DNA from: Botryotinia globosa
Taxonomy: Eukaryota; Ascomycota; Leotiomycetes; Helotiales; Sclerotiniaceae
Length of the DNA stretch: 64,000 nt
NCBI GenBank assembly: GCA_014898425.1
Contig: RCSZ01000007.1
Span: 310,001-374,000, forward strand
Reading direction: 5' to 3'
The notes beneath the pieces are model-generated. The model was not told the DNA's origin and searched no databases. It worked only from the letters and a program-made list of their open reading frames with translations. Below, piece after piece: positions 25,244 to 37,106 of the stretch. The stretch's first letter is position 1. Each line of letters starts with the position of its first letter. A program made the position numbers and the translations under genes.

Positions 25244-25879
25244 TTATCCGTCCAGTAATTGAGTTAAAACTCGCTCTCTGTAGGTGGGTTGTAGTAACTT
25301 GTCAATCAACAAAAGTTGTGAATCAAGCTTTTTGGAAATCCGACGCATGCGATTCCAATGAGATTTCCCATAAAATCGCTTGTAGTACTGCAATGATCCT
25401 GCGTTGTCTACATGGTGAATAATGAGACATAGCTCGCACACAACATGATTGGATAAATGATTGGCGAGAAGCTCTAGGAAATGGAGCTTTTGATATGGTT
25501 GGGTATTTAAATGCTGGAGATATTGGTTTCTCATTCGTTTTTTGATATGCGGGCTACAAATCGAAAAGGCGGCAGCTGATGAGATGGGTACCCGGTCGAG
25601 AATATCAAGCAAGATATCCATCGGCAATTCTTCTATCTTGGATAACTTCAAAGCGTTTTTGACTGTGCATAAAAGACCGTTCCAACGCCATTTATCTAAT
25701 ATTGTTAGATTGCGTGCGGGAGGTATGCTCCGAGAAATTATGACATCGAGGCGGTCCAAAAGTGTTTTAAGAAAGGGAATGAGCAATTCAATTGCCAATA
25801 TGAAGTATTGATATCGAGGAGAATGTATTAAATGACGCTGGAATTGACAAATACAAGAAGTATTATCATACATAGACAT
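25244..25879 (-). CDS. F-box protein, probably truncated
   Basis: From the first ATG in the open frame (25879) this gives 211 aa; the frame is open further upstream to 26014 but without ATG. Residues about 70-110 have the F-box pattern IEELPMDILLDILDRVPISS followed by AAAFSICSPHIKKRM. Then comes LHFLELLANHLSNHVVCELC, the CxxC-containing segment that follows the F-box in an expanded family of Leotiomycete F-box proteins. F-box proteins bring substrates to SCF ubiquitin ligases. The part after the Cys segment is short and lacks the long C-terminal domain usual in this family. A degraded 3' end or missed introns are therefore likely. It could be a pseudogene. Confidence 0.45.
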   Translation of the reverse strand: MSMYDNTSCICQFQRHLIHSPRYQYFILAIELLIPFLKTLLDRLDVIISRSIPPARNLTILDKWRWNGLLCTVKNALKLSKIEELPMDILLDILDRVPISSAAAFSICSPHIKKRMRNQYLQHLNTQPYQKLHFLELLANHLSNHVVCELCLIIHHVDNAGSLQYYKRFYGKSHWNRMRRISKKLDSQLLLIDKLLQPTYRERVLTQLLDG

Positions 25880-26865
25880 TGTGAATCTATTTCGATAGAT
25901 GGTATACAAATGAACGGATGTGATCTTGTATTGATTTGTGAGAAGGATTTTCAACAAAGCTGGCAACGAATTGACCTTATCGCTAGAAAGGTTAAGAGTT
26001 GGGATCTCTATCAACTTAAATAATCATGAGTGATTGCTTTCAGATTTACTATGACGTCTGAAGTGCTTGCACTATGATATGGAGTTAGTCCATTACTCTC
26101 CTCCAACTAAACAGACTAGGGTAGTGATTGACGCCTTGGAAAACCTCTCATACCTAGGTAATATTGAGCAATACCGTAAAGTGAAATCAGAGGTCAAAAA
26201 CTACATGATCTATCAAAACCATACTTGGGGCGATGAGACTTCATATAAACCAACAGATAGATGAATTGGACACTTCCAATTGGACGTGTTCCAATTGAAA
26301 AGCAAAGTCGCTTTGTTCACGACTCGTACTTTTAGGTTCACACGCAATTCGTATATAAGCTTCTGAGCCAACGGATGATGCACTCGCAATTCTTCCTATA
26401 CTTCAATCCGATTCGGTCAAGTCGACGAGTCTGTGCGGTTCAAGACTTCAAGACTTCAAGTGGATGGTTCAAGATCTACTAGGTATTTTGAAAACAACAT
26501 GGCAGGGCGTCAAAACGCTTAGGAATAACTGGCAAAGAGCTAAGCCATGTTGTCATTCTCATGATTGTTTGAATGTTGTCAGTGTAACATTGTTGACAGG
26601 ATTGACATTGATGCCATTAATAATCAATAAGTTCTCAATTTGATTCGATACTATTTAGCCGGAGAATAGCCGATGACTAAGGTTATACGGCCAAGGTTGG
26701 GGTGCATTAGTGCGGAATGTTTCCTCACTCCTCCGCTTAATGTGTTGAAAGTCACGAGAATGTATCACCACCTCACAATATTTATTATATCTCAATAGGT
26801 ATCCAATTCAAACTTTATATTCTACGTGCTTGATATGAATCTCGGCAAATTTGAACTTCTACTTG
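25880..26865. other. Intergenic region
   Basis: Between the F-box ORF and DLD1, which are divergently oriented. It contains the promoters of both. No further feature is recognised. Confidence 0.5.
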
Positions 26866-29259
26866 ATGAAACAAGCATTCAACATGAACCGTCTTCTATC
26901 ACCTAACCTTATTTTTCAAGCGAGTAAATACTCCGTCCCTGCGAAGATGCCAGCCAATGCTTCAATATCACGCCAGTCTACCAGGTCCTTAGCTGGAAGT
27001 TTATATGGTAGATCCGCAATGCTGAAAACACGGTTCATCTCTAATTCGGCTCACAATGGGACCGTTCCTTCTTCTACTTTCAGCAAGTCAACAGTGTTAT
27101 TATGTTCTCTCGCGTCTGCAACCGCATCATTATGTTTTGGATATGGCTATATGTCATACCGAGGTAAATTTGATCAAAAAGTCTTCGGATCTTCCATAAA
27201 GTATGCAGACCCAACTGTCATGCTCCAAGTAAGTTTTGGAGGAAGGAACTTTGACTATCACCTGATTATCATCCAACTAAGATGTGAAATAGGCCATTCA
27301 GGAAATCGCCAATAAATTAGGAGACGATTCAATTAGTTATGACGAAGAAGAACTATTGAGACACTCTTTTTCGGAATGGTCAACTTCAAACTCGGAGACA
27401 AGACCTCTTGCGGTTGTCTATCCGAAAGACACAGGCGATGTTGTCAAAATTGCAAAGATTTGTTCCAAGTATAGAGTTCCCATGAGTGAGTGCTTGTGAA
27501 AAATCCCGTGGCCTCAATCAGACTGACTGGTTGAAAATAGTACCATTTGGAGCGGGTTCAAGTGTGGAGGGTCATATTTCCACTCCTTGTTCGGGGTTAA
27601 GTATTGACTTTGTGAAGATGGATAAAATTGTTCAATTTCATCCAGATGAGTAGGTCTGACCACTATCATTATGGAACTACGTTGACTTTAAAAAGTATGG
27701 ACGTTGTCGTACAGCCAGCTGTGAATTGGGTAAATCTTAATGAGCAAATCAAGGATACCGGGCTTTTTCTTCCATTAGATCCTAGTCCAACGGTATGTTT
27801 TTCAGAGGGAAATTTTTTACAGAGTTCATGAATTATCCTCTAATCTTCTAGGCTCATGTTGGAGGGATGGTCTCTACAAATTGCAGGTACAGCCATCTCC
27901 TCCTAAATATTCCTGGCAATTCTCATATTTCTTAGTGGTACCAATGCAATGAGATATGGCACCATGAAAGACTGGGTCATTAACCTGACTGTTGTTTTGG
28001 CTGATGGAACAGTGATAAAAACCCGAAGAAGGCCACGGTATGTTTCGATCTTTTGATTAGATCTTCGTGCATTATCTGCTCTAACCATAAAGTAGTAAAA
28101 CCTCTGCAGGTTACAATTTAACCTCACTCTTTGTAGGAGCAGAAGGGACTTTGGGGTTGATTACAGAAATAACTCTCAAGCTGGCTGTAGTTCCAGATAC
28201 GATTAGTGTTGCTGTGGTTACATTTCCCTCTGTTGCCGATGCTGCAACAGCTGCCTCAAAAATCATTAGGACGGGAATCCCTTTAGCGGCCATGGAAGTT
28301 ATGGATGAAGTTCAGATGCAGGTCATCAACAGGAATGGAGGCACTGGAGGAAGGATGTGGGAAGAGCGACCGACATTATTTTTCAAGTAGCTATCTTTTG
28401 ACTAAATTGCCCGTTCCAATAATGTTCTGACGAGAATAGGTTTTCTGGTACGGAGCAAGCAATAAAGGACCATATTCAGCGAGTGCAGACCATCGCCAAA
28501 CAATGGAAAGGTGGAGAGTTTCAATTCGCACGAACAGAAGAAGATAAGGCTGTTCTATGGTCTGCGAGAAAAGAAGCTTTATGGGCAATGCTAGCACAAC
28601 GGCCACCAGGTACAGAAATTTGGAGTACAGATTGTGCGGTACCTATGTCAAGGTTAGCTGAAATTATAAGTAGGTCATTATCTCTATTGAACTTCATCTA
28701 CCCACTAAAACTTTTACCTTGCTAGATATTTCGAAAGCAGAATCGGGGAAACTCGGTTTATTTTCCAGTGTACTTGGTCATGTAGGAGATGGAAATTTTC
28801 ATCAAGCTGTTATGTATAACCCAAAAGATCCAGTCGAGACAGCTGCTGTTAAGAAATGTGTGTATGATATGCTTGACAGAGCATTAGAGATGGAAGGAAC
28901 TAGTTCCGTTCGTACCTTTGCATTATCAAATATACGGTCAATTGCTGAGTTGATTTAGGGCGAGCATGGAATAGGTCTCGGTAAGAAGGTGAGTAACGAG
29001 AATTGGGATTTCGGTTGCTCTGTGCAGCATCAGCAAAACTTCAAATGTCCAATACAATTCGATTATGGCCATCCTAGCTAAAAATTATTAGGACTGCTTG
29101 ATGAAGGAACTTGGCCTCGATACAATTACTGTTATGAAAAAACTCAAGCATTCTCTTGATCCAAAGTATTTCCCCAACTGACATTCAAGTAGAGAGGAAG
29201 CTAATTCAGGATAAAACAGTTGGCTATTGAATCCAGGAAAGATATTTAATGAGCCATGA
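26866..29259 (+). CDS. DLD1: Mitochondrial D-lactate dehydrogenase (cytochrome)
   Basis: Twelve exons: 26866-27228, 27293-27485, 27541-27649, 27696-27792, 27852-27886, 27936-28037, 28096-28386, 28440-28669, 28726-28907, 28959-28988, 29092-29165 and 29220-29259. They give 581 aa (ATG at 26884 is an alternative start). The basic, Ser/Arg-rich N-terminus and a hydrophobic stretch near residue 80 fit a mitochondrial inner-membrane anchor facing the intermembrane space. The FAD domain shows [17 protein letters not shown] [32 protein letters not shown] and [14 protein letters not shown]. The C-terminal domain has [13 protein letters not shown] and [10 protein letters not shown] with metal/substrate-site His and Glu. 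The enzyme oxidises D-lactate to pyruvate and passes electrons to cytochrome c. The donor of intron 9 (GTTCGT) is weak but is the only one that keeps the frame into GEHGIG. Confidence 0.93.
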
Positions 29260-29705
29260 GACACGAGCCCCAAAAGTCGAATTCAATATTAGATGCTTGA
29301 AGCTATCGCCTCAAGTATCTCAAGTGACTCTCGTTCTGCCAAGCTTTGAGTGTAGTGGGACAACATCGGTGCATTCAGAAAGAGTATGAGTAACTTCAAA
29401 GACGTCAATAGGATTCATTTGCTATCTACACTTCCCATGATATGATGGCAACCATATCCAATTTATGTCAGCGTTTCGTGTAATCTTTGCTCAAACAACT
29501 TCCTTCTTACCTCGACTTGTCCGCGATCTTTACCTCTGCAGTCATAAAATGAATTTCCATTACCCCCACTAGCCCCACATCCGTTCTCGGAACGTTTACC
29601 CCGATTCCTCCTAGTTTCCATTGCAACCCCTCTTTGCCCACTTCGCGGGTGAATGTTTTTAATGGCTATATATACATAAATAAGACTTCACCTAGCAGAT
29701 CAATA

Positions 29706-29777
29706 GGACCGCTGGCGCAACGGTAGCGCGTTCGACTCCAGATCGAAAGGTTATCCGTTCAAATCGGGTGTGGTTCA
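29706..29777 (+). tRNA. tRNA-Trp (CCA)
   Basis: 72 nt fold as a full cloverleaf. The acceptor GGACCGC pairs with GTGGTTC (two G-U pairs). The D stem is GCGC/GCGC, the anticodon stem TTCGA/TCGAA with loop CTCCAGA (anticodon CCA), and the T stem ATCCG/CGGGT with loop TTCAAAT. The discriminator is A. There is no intron and no encoded CCA. It lies between two mitochondrial-enzyme genes. Confidence 0.95.
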
Positions 29778-30557
29778 AAACCTCCATTGGTCGTACTTTT
29801 GCCATTTTGATTCTTATGTCTTCTGATAGACTCTGAGTTGTATTCTTCCACATTTTGCATCAACTTTTTTGCTTTACCTGGTAAATGGACAGGAGATTGT
29901 CAAATCTTGAGGTTCAGCGGGTGCTTTGAACTTGGGGCTGATTTGCAAATTGTATTGAGCATCGTTTTGGGACTCGTTCGTGAAACTTAGATATGTGGGG
30001 TTTGATTATATTTTTGAAATCCCCCCCCCAGATCTGCTGACTTTAGAAATTCTGCAATTGATATGATATAATTTTGACTCCGCTCCTAACAATTCTGAAG
30101 CGAGTAACTCCATAAAGGGGCAGGGAGAGAATCGGGAGAGGTATTCGGTATCTGCACATGTACAAAATGGTGGAAAAGACATTATCCGATAACTTCAACC
30201 GGGGATTGGTTACCCAACAGTGTTTGTGTCTGAACACTGGCTGGGCAGAAGAGTCAAGACAAACATCGAGTAATAATTTGAATTGAACGATAGATATATA
30301 TACTCTATCCTCCCCATTCAATTCAATTCAAAAGTATACATATTTGTCTTGTCGAATTATTCTCAATTTTTGTATCGAGAAGTTGGTGAATATTCTCGCC
30401 CCTTCATCGGATCCAGATCAATAGCCGATGCTCAACTCCCCGGCTTCAAATCAATTGCCGATTTAATTGCATCAACGGCAATTACTATTTCCTACAAAAA
30501 CTTCTCTTCCTCCATCAATTACCCATCAATTCCTTCATCTCTGATCGATCTGGAAAT
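29778..30557. other. Intergenic region, promoter of CoA-transferase gene
   Basis: It follows the tRNA with T-runs that could end polymerase III transcription (from about 29,800). The last 200 bp are pyrimidine-rich, as in many fungal promoters. No gene is seen. The 446 bp before the tRNA (29,260-29,705) also hold nothing recognisable. Confidence 0.5.
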
Positions 30558-32694
30558 ATGTCTCTCTCCCGCCGTATTCTCACCACGACTCGCCTTCCGG
30601 GCCTCCGCATAACATCATCTATCCGTTGTCAGTGGGGTCAAAAATCACGAGATTGTCGACACTTTCAAAGCTATGCCCGACTTCTAGAAGCGCCTCGAAA
30701 CCCATACAACGATGAGGAAAACGTTAGAAAAGCACCAAAGATTGTTAGAGGCGCGAGTAAAGTATATAAGAATGCTGATGAGGCCGTTGCGGATATCAAG
30801 AGTGGATCGACGATTTTGAGTGCGGGGTTCGGATTGTGTGGAACGGCTGGTATGTTGTTCTTTTTTGGGGAGCATGATTTTTGAGCGTTAAGAAAGGTGA
30901 TCTTCATAAGATGTGCTTCTGATTTGGAACATAGAAACTATTATCGAAGCATTAGAAAGAAGAGGACCAGAAAGTCTTCATTCCCTAACCGCTGTTTCCA
31001 ACAACGCCGGAGCATCGATACCAGGTGGTCTAGGCGCCTTGACACAATCCGGTCAAGTAAACCGTTTAATCTTAAGTTTCATCGGTAGCAACAAGGTTCT
31101 TGAGAAGAAATATCTCGAGGGAAAAATCGCTATTGAATTATGTCCTCAGGGAACTATTGCTGAGAGGTTGAGGGCTGGTGGGGCTGGTATCCCGGCTTTC
31201 TACACGCCTACCGGTGTTAGTAAGTATTTGCTTGATCTTTGGGATGAGATGAAGAATATGTGTATTGATGGTTTATAGGTACGTTGTTACAAACGGGTGG
31301 TATTCCTACTAGATTGGGCCCCCCAGCAGAAGGCTCAAAAGAAAATACTGTCTTGGAGAAAGGTCAAGTAAGAGAAACTAGGGAGTTTGACGGCAAGACT
31401 TATTCGATGGAAAAAGCTATCAAGGGAGATGTTGCGATTCTCCGAGCATGGAAAGTCGATGAAGCTGGAAACTGTCAATTCAGGTGATTCCTCGTGATCC
31501 AATACCGAAGATGTGATGATATTAACAAATTATAGATACACCACTAGAACATTCGGACCTATCATGGCCAAGGCTGCTAAAGTCGCTATCGTTGAAGCCG
31601 AAGAGATCGTACCGGTTGGATCGATTGCTCCAGCCGATGTTCATCTTCAAGGAATCTACATCGATCGTATTGTTCCAGCTACCGTTCCTAAGAAATTAGA
31701 ACTGAAGAAGACTCGCGCACCAGAAGGTAAAGAAGATAGTTCGAATAAATCAGATGCAATTATCAGAAGAGATAGAATTGCCCGGAGAACTGCAAAGGAA
31801 TTGAAGAATGGTTACTATGTTAACCTTGGTATTGGTATGTTTTGCTTCCACATTTTGAGTTGGGGGTCCGGTAATCGCTAACGTGGAGTAGGTATCCCAA
31901 CTCTTGCACCTTCTTTCTTGTCTCCTGAAACAAAGGTGTGGATTCAATCCGAAAATGGTATTTTGGGAATGGGTGCATATCCAACCGAAGAAGAAGTTGA
32001 TCCGTGAGTTTCTTCCATCTGTAAAACACCGACAAGAAACTAACATCTCCAAGCGATATCATCAACGCCGGTAAAGAAACCGTAACTCTCATCCCGGGTG
32101 CCTCTACTTTTGATAGCGCCGAATCCTTCGCTATGATCCGTGGGGGCCATATCGATGTCTCTGTTCTCGGAGCACTCCAAGTGGGAGCTAATGGTGATTT
32201 GGCTAACTACATGATTCCTGGAAAGGTAAGCTATTCCTCCCACTCTCTTTCACTCCCCCATCTAAGTGTATCAAGAACTAACAAACCAAACCCACAGATC
32301 TTCAAAGGCATGGGTGGAGCAATGGATCTCGTCTCCAACCCCGACGAAACTAAAATCGTCGTCGCAACAGAACATGTAGCAAAAGACGGAAGCGCCAAGA
32401 TCGTTCAAGATTGCAGTTTACCTTTGACTGGAGCAAAGGTCGTCAGCACTATTATTACTGATTTGGTAAGTCTTCATATATCTCTAAATTTCCCCTACGC
32501 TTCATCAAGCGCTTGATGAAATGATGTAATAATTAAATCGCTAATACCCATATCTGTAGTGTGTATTCGAAGTCGACAGAATTAATGGCGGTCTCACATT
32601 AACCGAGTTGGCACCAGGTGTAGATGTTGAGGAGGTTAGACAGAAGACCGATGCTAAGTTCGAGGTTGCAAGTAATATTAAGAGTATGGAGTAA
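30558..32694 (+). CDS. Succinyl-CoA:3-ketoacid CoA-transferase, mitochondrial
   Basis: Eight exons, 30558-30849, 30935-31219, 31279-31483, 31536-31834, 31892-32003, 32054-32225, 32298-32465 and 32560-32694, give 555 aa. The N-terminus ([18 protein letters not shown]) fits a mitochondrial presequence. The alpha-subunit half has [16 protein letters not shown] and [20 protein letters not shown]. The beta half has [19 protein letters not shown] and the catalytic Glu (about residue 381) in [23 protein letters not shown] and GAMDLV are also family-typical. The two halves are fused, as in animal SCOT. The enzyme transfers CoA from succinyl-CoA to acetoacetate or a related ketoacid through a glutamyl-CoA intermediate. 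In fungi it may serve ketoacid or amino-acid breakdown. Confidence 0.95.
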
Positions 32695-32976
32695 GATGAA
32701 TATTGTGGATGAAAATGATTATAAGTTATGTAAAATCACGAATGTAAAATGTTAAAATGTTCAATGTAGTTTTACTTTGATGACTTGTATGGGTTTGTTG
32801 AGAACTGGATTTAGATTGAATGGTAAAGATGCATCTGCCATGAAGTTTAGGGTTCTTCTGATGCTCATCGAATGCAAAATCGAAATTCATCTCTCTATCC
32901 GAACCGAGCCCCGACATTCCCGAGATCGAAGTATTCACGTCTGGAACCGCTGCCATCCACCGTACCATCCAGTCCA

Positions 32977-34481
32977 TCATGCCTCAAACATATTCTCACC
33001 CTCCCACGTAACAAAAATCGTAGACAACTCCGATCCATCAACCGTTCCCACTCGAAACGACTTAAACCTCTCATCCACCGACAGAAAAAGTTGTTCCCAA
33101 TCGTTCGGATCGCGAACTCTAGCATTCTGGATCCGTTTCATATATAAACCATCTGTTCTGATATGAGTTAGCCAATGACTCTCTTTCCCACAACATGAAA
33201 CGGCCAAACATACCTCTGTCTCCTCATCTGATATGGCGTCAATGTACATGGAGCCGGAAGCACCTTATCACAAACCAATATCCTCGCACCTCTCTTCAAC
33301 GCCGGGATCAAATTTTGCAGAATCCTCGCTGCGTGTTTATCAGACCAGTCATGTAACACGTTACAGATAAGATACAAGTCTGCCCCCTTTACAGGCTGCT
33401 CTTCAAAGAAATCATGCGCCATAAAACTTAATCTGTCCTGCAGGTCATCAGGTATCGTCGTATCTATGACTACTTCGGGTTGATCCTGAACAATAAACTT
33501 GAGCTTAGGAAGGAATCTCAAAAGCTCAATTCCAACCGTTCCTTTCGCACCGTCTACATCTGCTACAAGACTATTTGCAGCATTGCCCCACGAAAAACTT
33601 TCCAAAACGCATTGTACACTCTCACTTGGTCTACTTTTCAAAAAAAGCCATTGCTTTTCCCATTTGTTGCGAGCGTCCAGAATCTCTTGATATATATTGC
33701 ATCATAGGAACATCTGTTCCATTAACAAGTGCATAGCCTGATTCATTAGATTCCTGCGATCCAGGCCATTTGATCATAGCATCGACTAGACGAGTGGAAG
33801 CGGGTAGCATTTCTTCGCTTACAAAACCAATGAAATCAGAGACGGGAGGGATCTCGGCAAGAGCTTTGGAAGACGCGGTGTGTGCGATTATTCCCGGGGA
33901 TGGTTCGTGGAATATGTTGAAGGACATTGCATGGCGAATCAGGCTGCGAGCGTCGGATTCGGGGATGGAACATGTTTGGGCGATTTCGGGGAAGGTGGAG
34001 GTGCGGGCTGTGGGAAACGATTTAGCGCTGGGCTCAGGATTAGTTGTTTGGGGTTAAAGGTGTAGGAGAGAACATAATGAAGACAGCATGAGTCAATGGA
34101 CATTGTTTCATGACGCTTAAGTAGGATGAAATATTTTTCTTGCATCCCAAATGGTTGTAAAGCGGTCACACTTATCCAAGCATTTGGCTATGAAAACAGG
34201 AAGTCAGTTTGTTATTTCTTCTGAGGAGAGAATACTAGGAAGACATACGGGAGGAATCAAAGATTCCACAGGTCCGAGCATAAGAGCAGTCAACTCATCC
34301 GATGCTTCAAGAACAGCATTTCTAGAAGCTTGTATGTCTGGCGGGAGAGAGAGAGTCTGAGGGGAGAAGAGACATCAAAAAAAGGAGAAGGAATATTATT
34401 AGAAGCAAGATATTCATTAAATTTGCTGGTATGGTTTTGAATTGTCGCGACTAACTCTGCTTTTCTGGTGGTTGGAGACAT
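32977..34481 (-). pseudogene. SAM-dependent O-methyltransferase, two frameshifts
   Basis: Segments are 34481-34249, 34187-34144, 34027-33214 and 33157-32977. The splice phases fit except for two slips: an extra TC in a (TC)n run near 34,358 and an extra T in a T7 run at 33,640-33,646. The second intron uses a GC donor (GCAAGA) and CAG acceptor. The N-terminal helical part ends in ELTALMLGPVESL. The SAM-binding loop is VADVDGAKG, where a Gly-rich DxGGGxG form is usual. IVQDQPEVV and the catalytic-region VLHDWSD follow. The C-terminus closes with FVTWEG. It resembles fungal O-methyltransferases of secondary metabolism. As written, the product would stop soon after the first slip. Because both slips lie in simple runs, assembly error or strain variation is possible. 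Confidence 0.82.
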
Positions 34482-35751
34482 CTTGAGTGATCGTTTTACT
34501 TCTCCAAATCAATCTTAACATTTCTCTTGGAAAAGTAAATCATTTAAATACTGGTACATTGCTCAATGGCAAAGAGATCATTCCCTTGAGAGCCCAACAT
34601 CCCGTGATGTTGGAAAGTTCTCCTCTGTTGGCATATGTCCATTATCAGTTCCAACTGCAATAGAGGTTGGCAGACACTAACGCAACTCATCATGTGCAGT
34701 ATCCCCACAACAAATGGAAACAACTCCGATATTTCTCTTCTTCTTGAAGTATTTCTAGAAAAAGATTTGAAAATGGAGTTTTCGTTATTAATGTGTATTA
34801 ATGACAAAAATGTAGAGCAGACCTTGAATGAAAGTTGTGTCAAAATTGAGCGACGCTGATGTACTTGTACTGATCTGATGTTCAGAAAAGAATATTCAGA
34901 GCTTGGTACCGGAAGATAGTTGTTACAACAAATCATTATTATGCAAATATCCTTCATACATTGAAAACTTCGAACAGATAGATAGGATGAACAATTTGCA
35001 AATATAAAGAGAGAGCTTTGAAGAGATGGCCAGGATTGCTAGACAAGTATAAAGTCCATCCTAACAAGACTCATCACTTCCTTCTGATCGTGAACAAATT
35101 CTCTTATATTTTCAAAGCTTCATCCATATTCGAAGATTCAAACTTGAAAGCAAATCATCAGATATCGAGGCGGTTGAAGCAAAGTTTAGAAGAAGAGATG
35201 CACATCCTTCACTAGCCAAATAAGAAAACAACAAAAACAAATGCAACGCTCAATATTGAACCCTTTTTATCCTCGTACTTAAGTAATCTGTCAAAAATGA
35301 CATTCAAAAAACACATCTGAGAATCGGGTGGCGAGAATTGGAGGACAAAAAGCGAAAGTTGTAAAGATGCACCAGTAACTTTACTTGGTGCTTGGTGTAT
35401 TATGAGATAGGCTGCGAATTACAATAACCACTTGATGCTGTCCATGGAGATATGGTCTTTAACAGCGTGGAAGAATAGATATTAGAGATATCACCACAGA
35501 TGGAAAGAAACTTGTAGAATATCGATACTTTTGACCACCGAAGCTTACTGGGACGGGCAATAAAAATCCCAAGCGGACCAAGCGGCCGCAATGTATCCTC
35601 GTCCCCGCATCTCCATAATAATTTCCATCTCCAGCTTATGAACTTTCCTCCCCTCGACTCCTCAATTCTCAATTCACAATTCACAATTCGCAATCCTCCT
35701 CTTTCCCGCCCAATCGCACAACTATACATATATATATAATAAAAACCCACC
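34482..35751. other. Intergenic region
   Basis: About 1.3 kb between divergently oriented genes. It ends with repeats of CAATTC/CACAATT just before the BMT5 start. No gene is seen. Confidence 0.5.
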
Positions 35752-36875
35752 ATGGGAAAAAACAAACGCCTCAAATCTTCCTCCAAAAAAATCAAAGGAG
35801 GCCGCGGACCCGGAAAACCCAAACCAGCCGGAATATCAAAACCCAGCTCCAAGATCCCCAAACCCTCTGGCATGCCCACGAAAAAACACAAACAAACCCA
35901 TCACACTGTTCCTATAATCCCCTTTTCGTCTCGCGATTCCATCCTGCTCATTGGCGATGGAGATCTCTCATTTGCGCGCTCCTTAATCACCCATCACGAA
36001 GCAAAAAAGTTAACTGCTACGGTTTTCGAATCTTCACTGCAGATACTGCAGGAGAAATATCCGCATGTGGAAGAGAATATAAAGGAGATTGAAGAGGGGG
36101 GAGGAATTGTAAAATATGGGGTTGATGCGACGAAGATGCGGGCGTGGACGAATGCGAAAGGAGGGAGGGGAAATGGGGTAATGGATCGGATTATTTTTAA
36201 TTTTCCGCATGTGGGTGGGAAGAGTACGGATGTGAATCGTCAGGTTAGGTATAATCAAGGTTTGTCTTTCTTTGCTTTTCCCCTTCTTCGGTTCATCTAG
36301 TGAGAGGAAAATGCGCCTCCATTTCCGTAAGAAATACTAACGCATCCTCAGAACTTCTCACATCTTTTCTCGCGCGCGCAATCCCCTCTCTCTCTCCTAC
36401 AAAAGGCTCCTCTATAATCATTACACTCTTCGAGGGCGAACCGTACACATTGTGGAATATACGCGATCTAGGTCGACATGCTGGATTGGAAGTGGAGCGG
36501 AGTTTTAAGTTTCAGGCGGGAGCGTATCCGGGGTATAAACATGCGCGGACAATGGGGGTTGTAAAGGGGGGAGGGGGATGGAAGGGAGAGGAGAGGAGTA
36601 GTAGAAGTTTTGTGTTTGTGAGGAAGGGAGAAGGGGTGAAGCAGGGGGTTGGGAAAAAGAAGAAGGATGAGAGTAGTGATGATGAGAGTGAGGTGGAAGG
36701 CGAAGATGAGGATATGGATGAAGATTTTGAAGCGGATGATGGGGAGTTTGAGAAGGGGATCGAAAGAGATGACGACAGTGGATCGGATAATGAAGAAGAC
36801 GAGGAGGATGGTATCAATGGTGTTAGCGGGGACGAAGATGAACCTCTAAACCAAGATTGGACCGAGACGAGGTGA
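35752..36875 (+). CDS. BMT5: 25S rRNA uridine-N3 methyltransferase, Bmt5-like
   Basis: Two exons, 35752-36259 and 36352-36875, give 343 aa. A strongly basic Lys-rich N-terminus (nucleolar-type) precedes the SAM-binding motif ILLIGDGDLSFARSLI (about residues 63-78). It continues with ATVFESS, KYGVDATKM and IIFNFPHVGGKSTDVNRQVR, the signature of the Bmt5/DUF2431 family, then LLTSFLARAIPSL. The C-terminus is a long acidic tail (Glu/Asp/Ser-rich, about 90 residues). The yeast enzyme methylates one uridine of 25S rRNA at N3 in the nucleolus. The intron is 92 bp with a CTAAC branch site. Confidence 0.9.
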
Positions 36876-37106
36876 AACGGCACCAACAACTCAAGAGAAG
36901 AAGAATTCTAGGCAACAAGCAAAAGATGGCGAGAAGACATTAATCTTCAACACGATCGGCGAAAACATTGCTATTCATTATGCGTAGATGGCTATTTGCC
37001 ATATTATGATATCATCTATTTGTACATTTACCCTGAAAATCCTCCGATATAACGCCATATCCGCCAATTTTTGAAATCATCGACTTTTCTTCGCATTTAC
37101 CGAAAT

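Noticed and set aside
36512..36889. Ser-rich minus-strand frame
   Set aside because: It is antisense to the acidic tail of Bmt5, where GAT/GAG codons give Ser-rich shadows.
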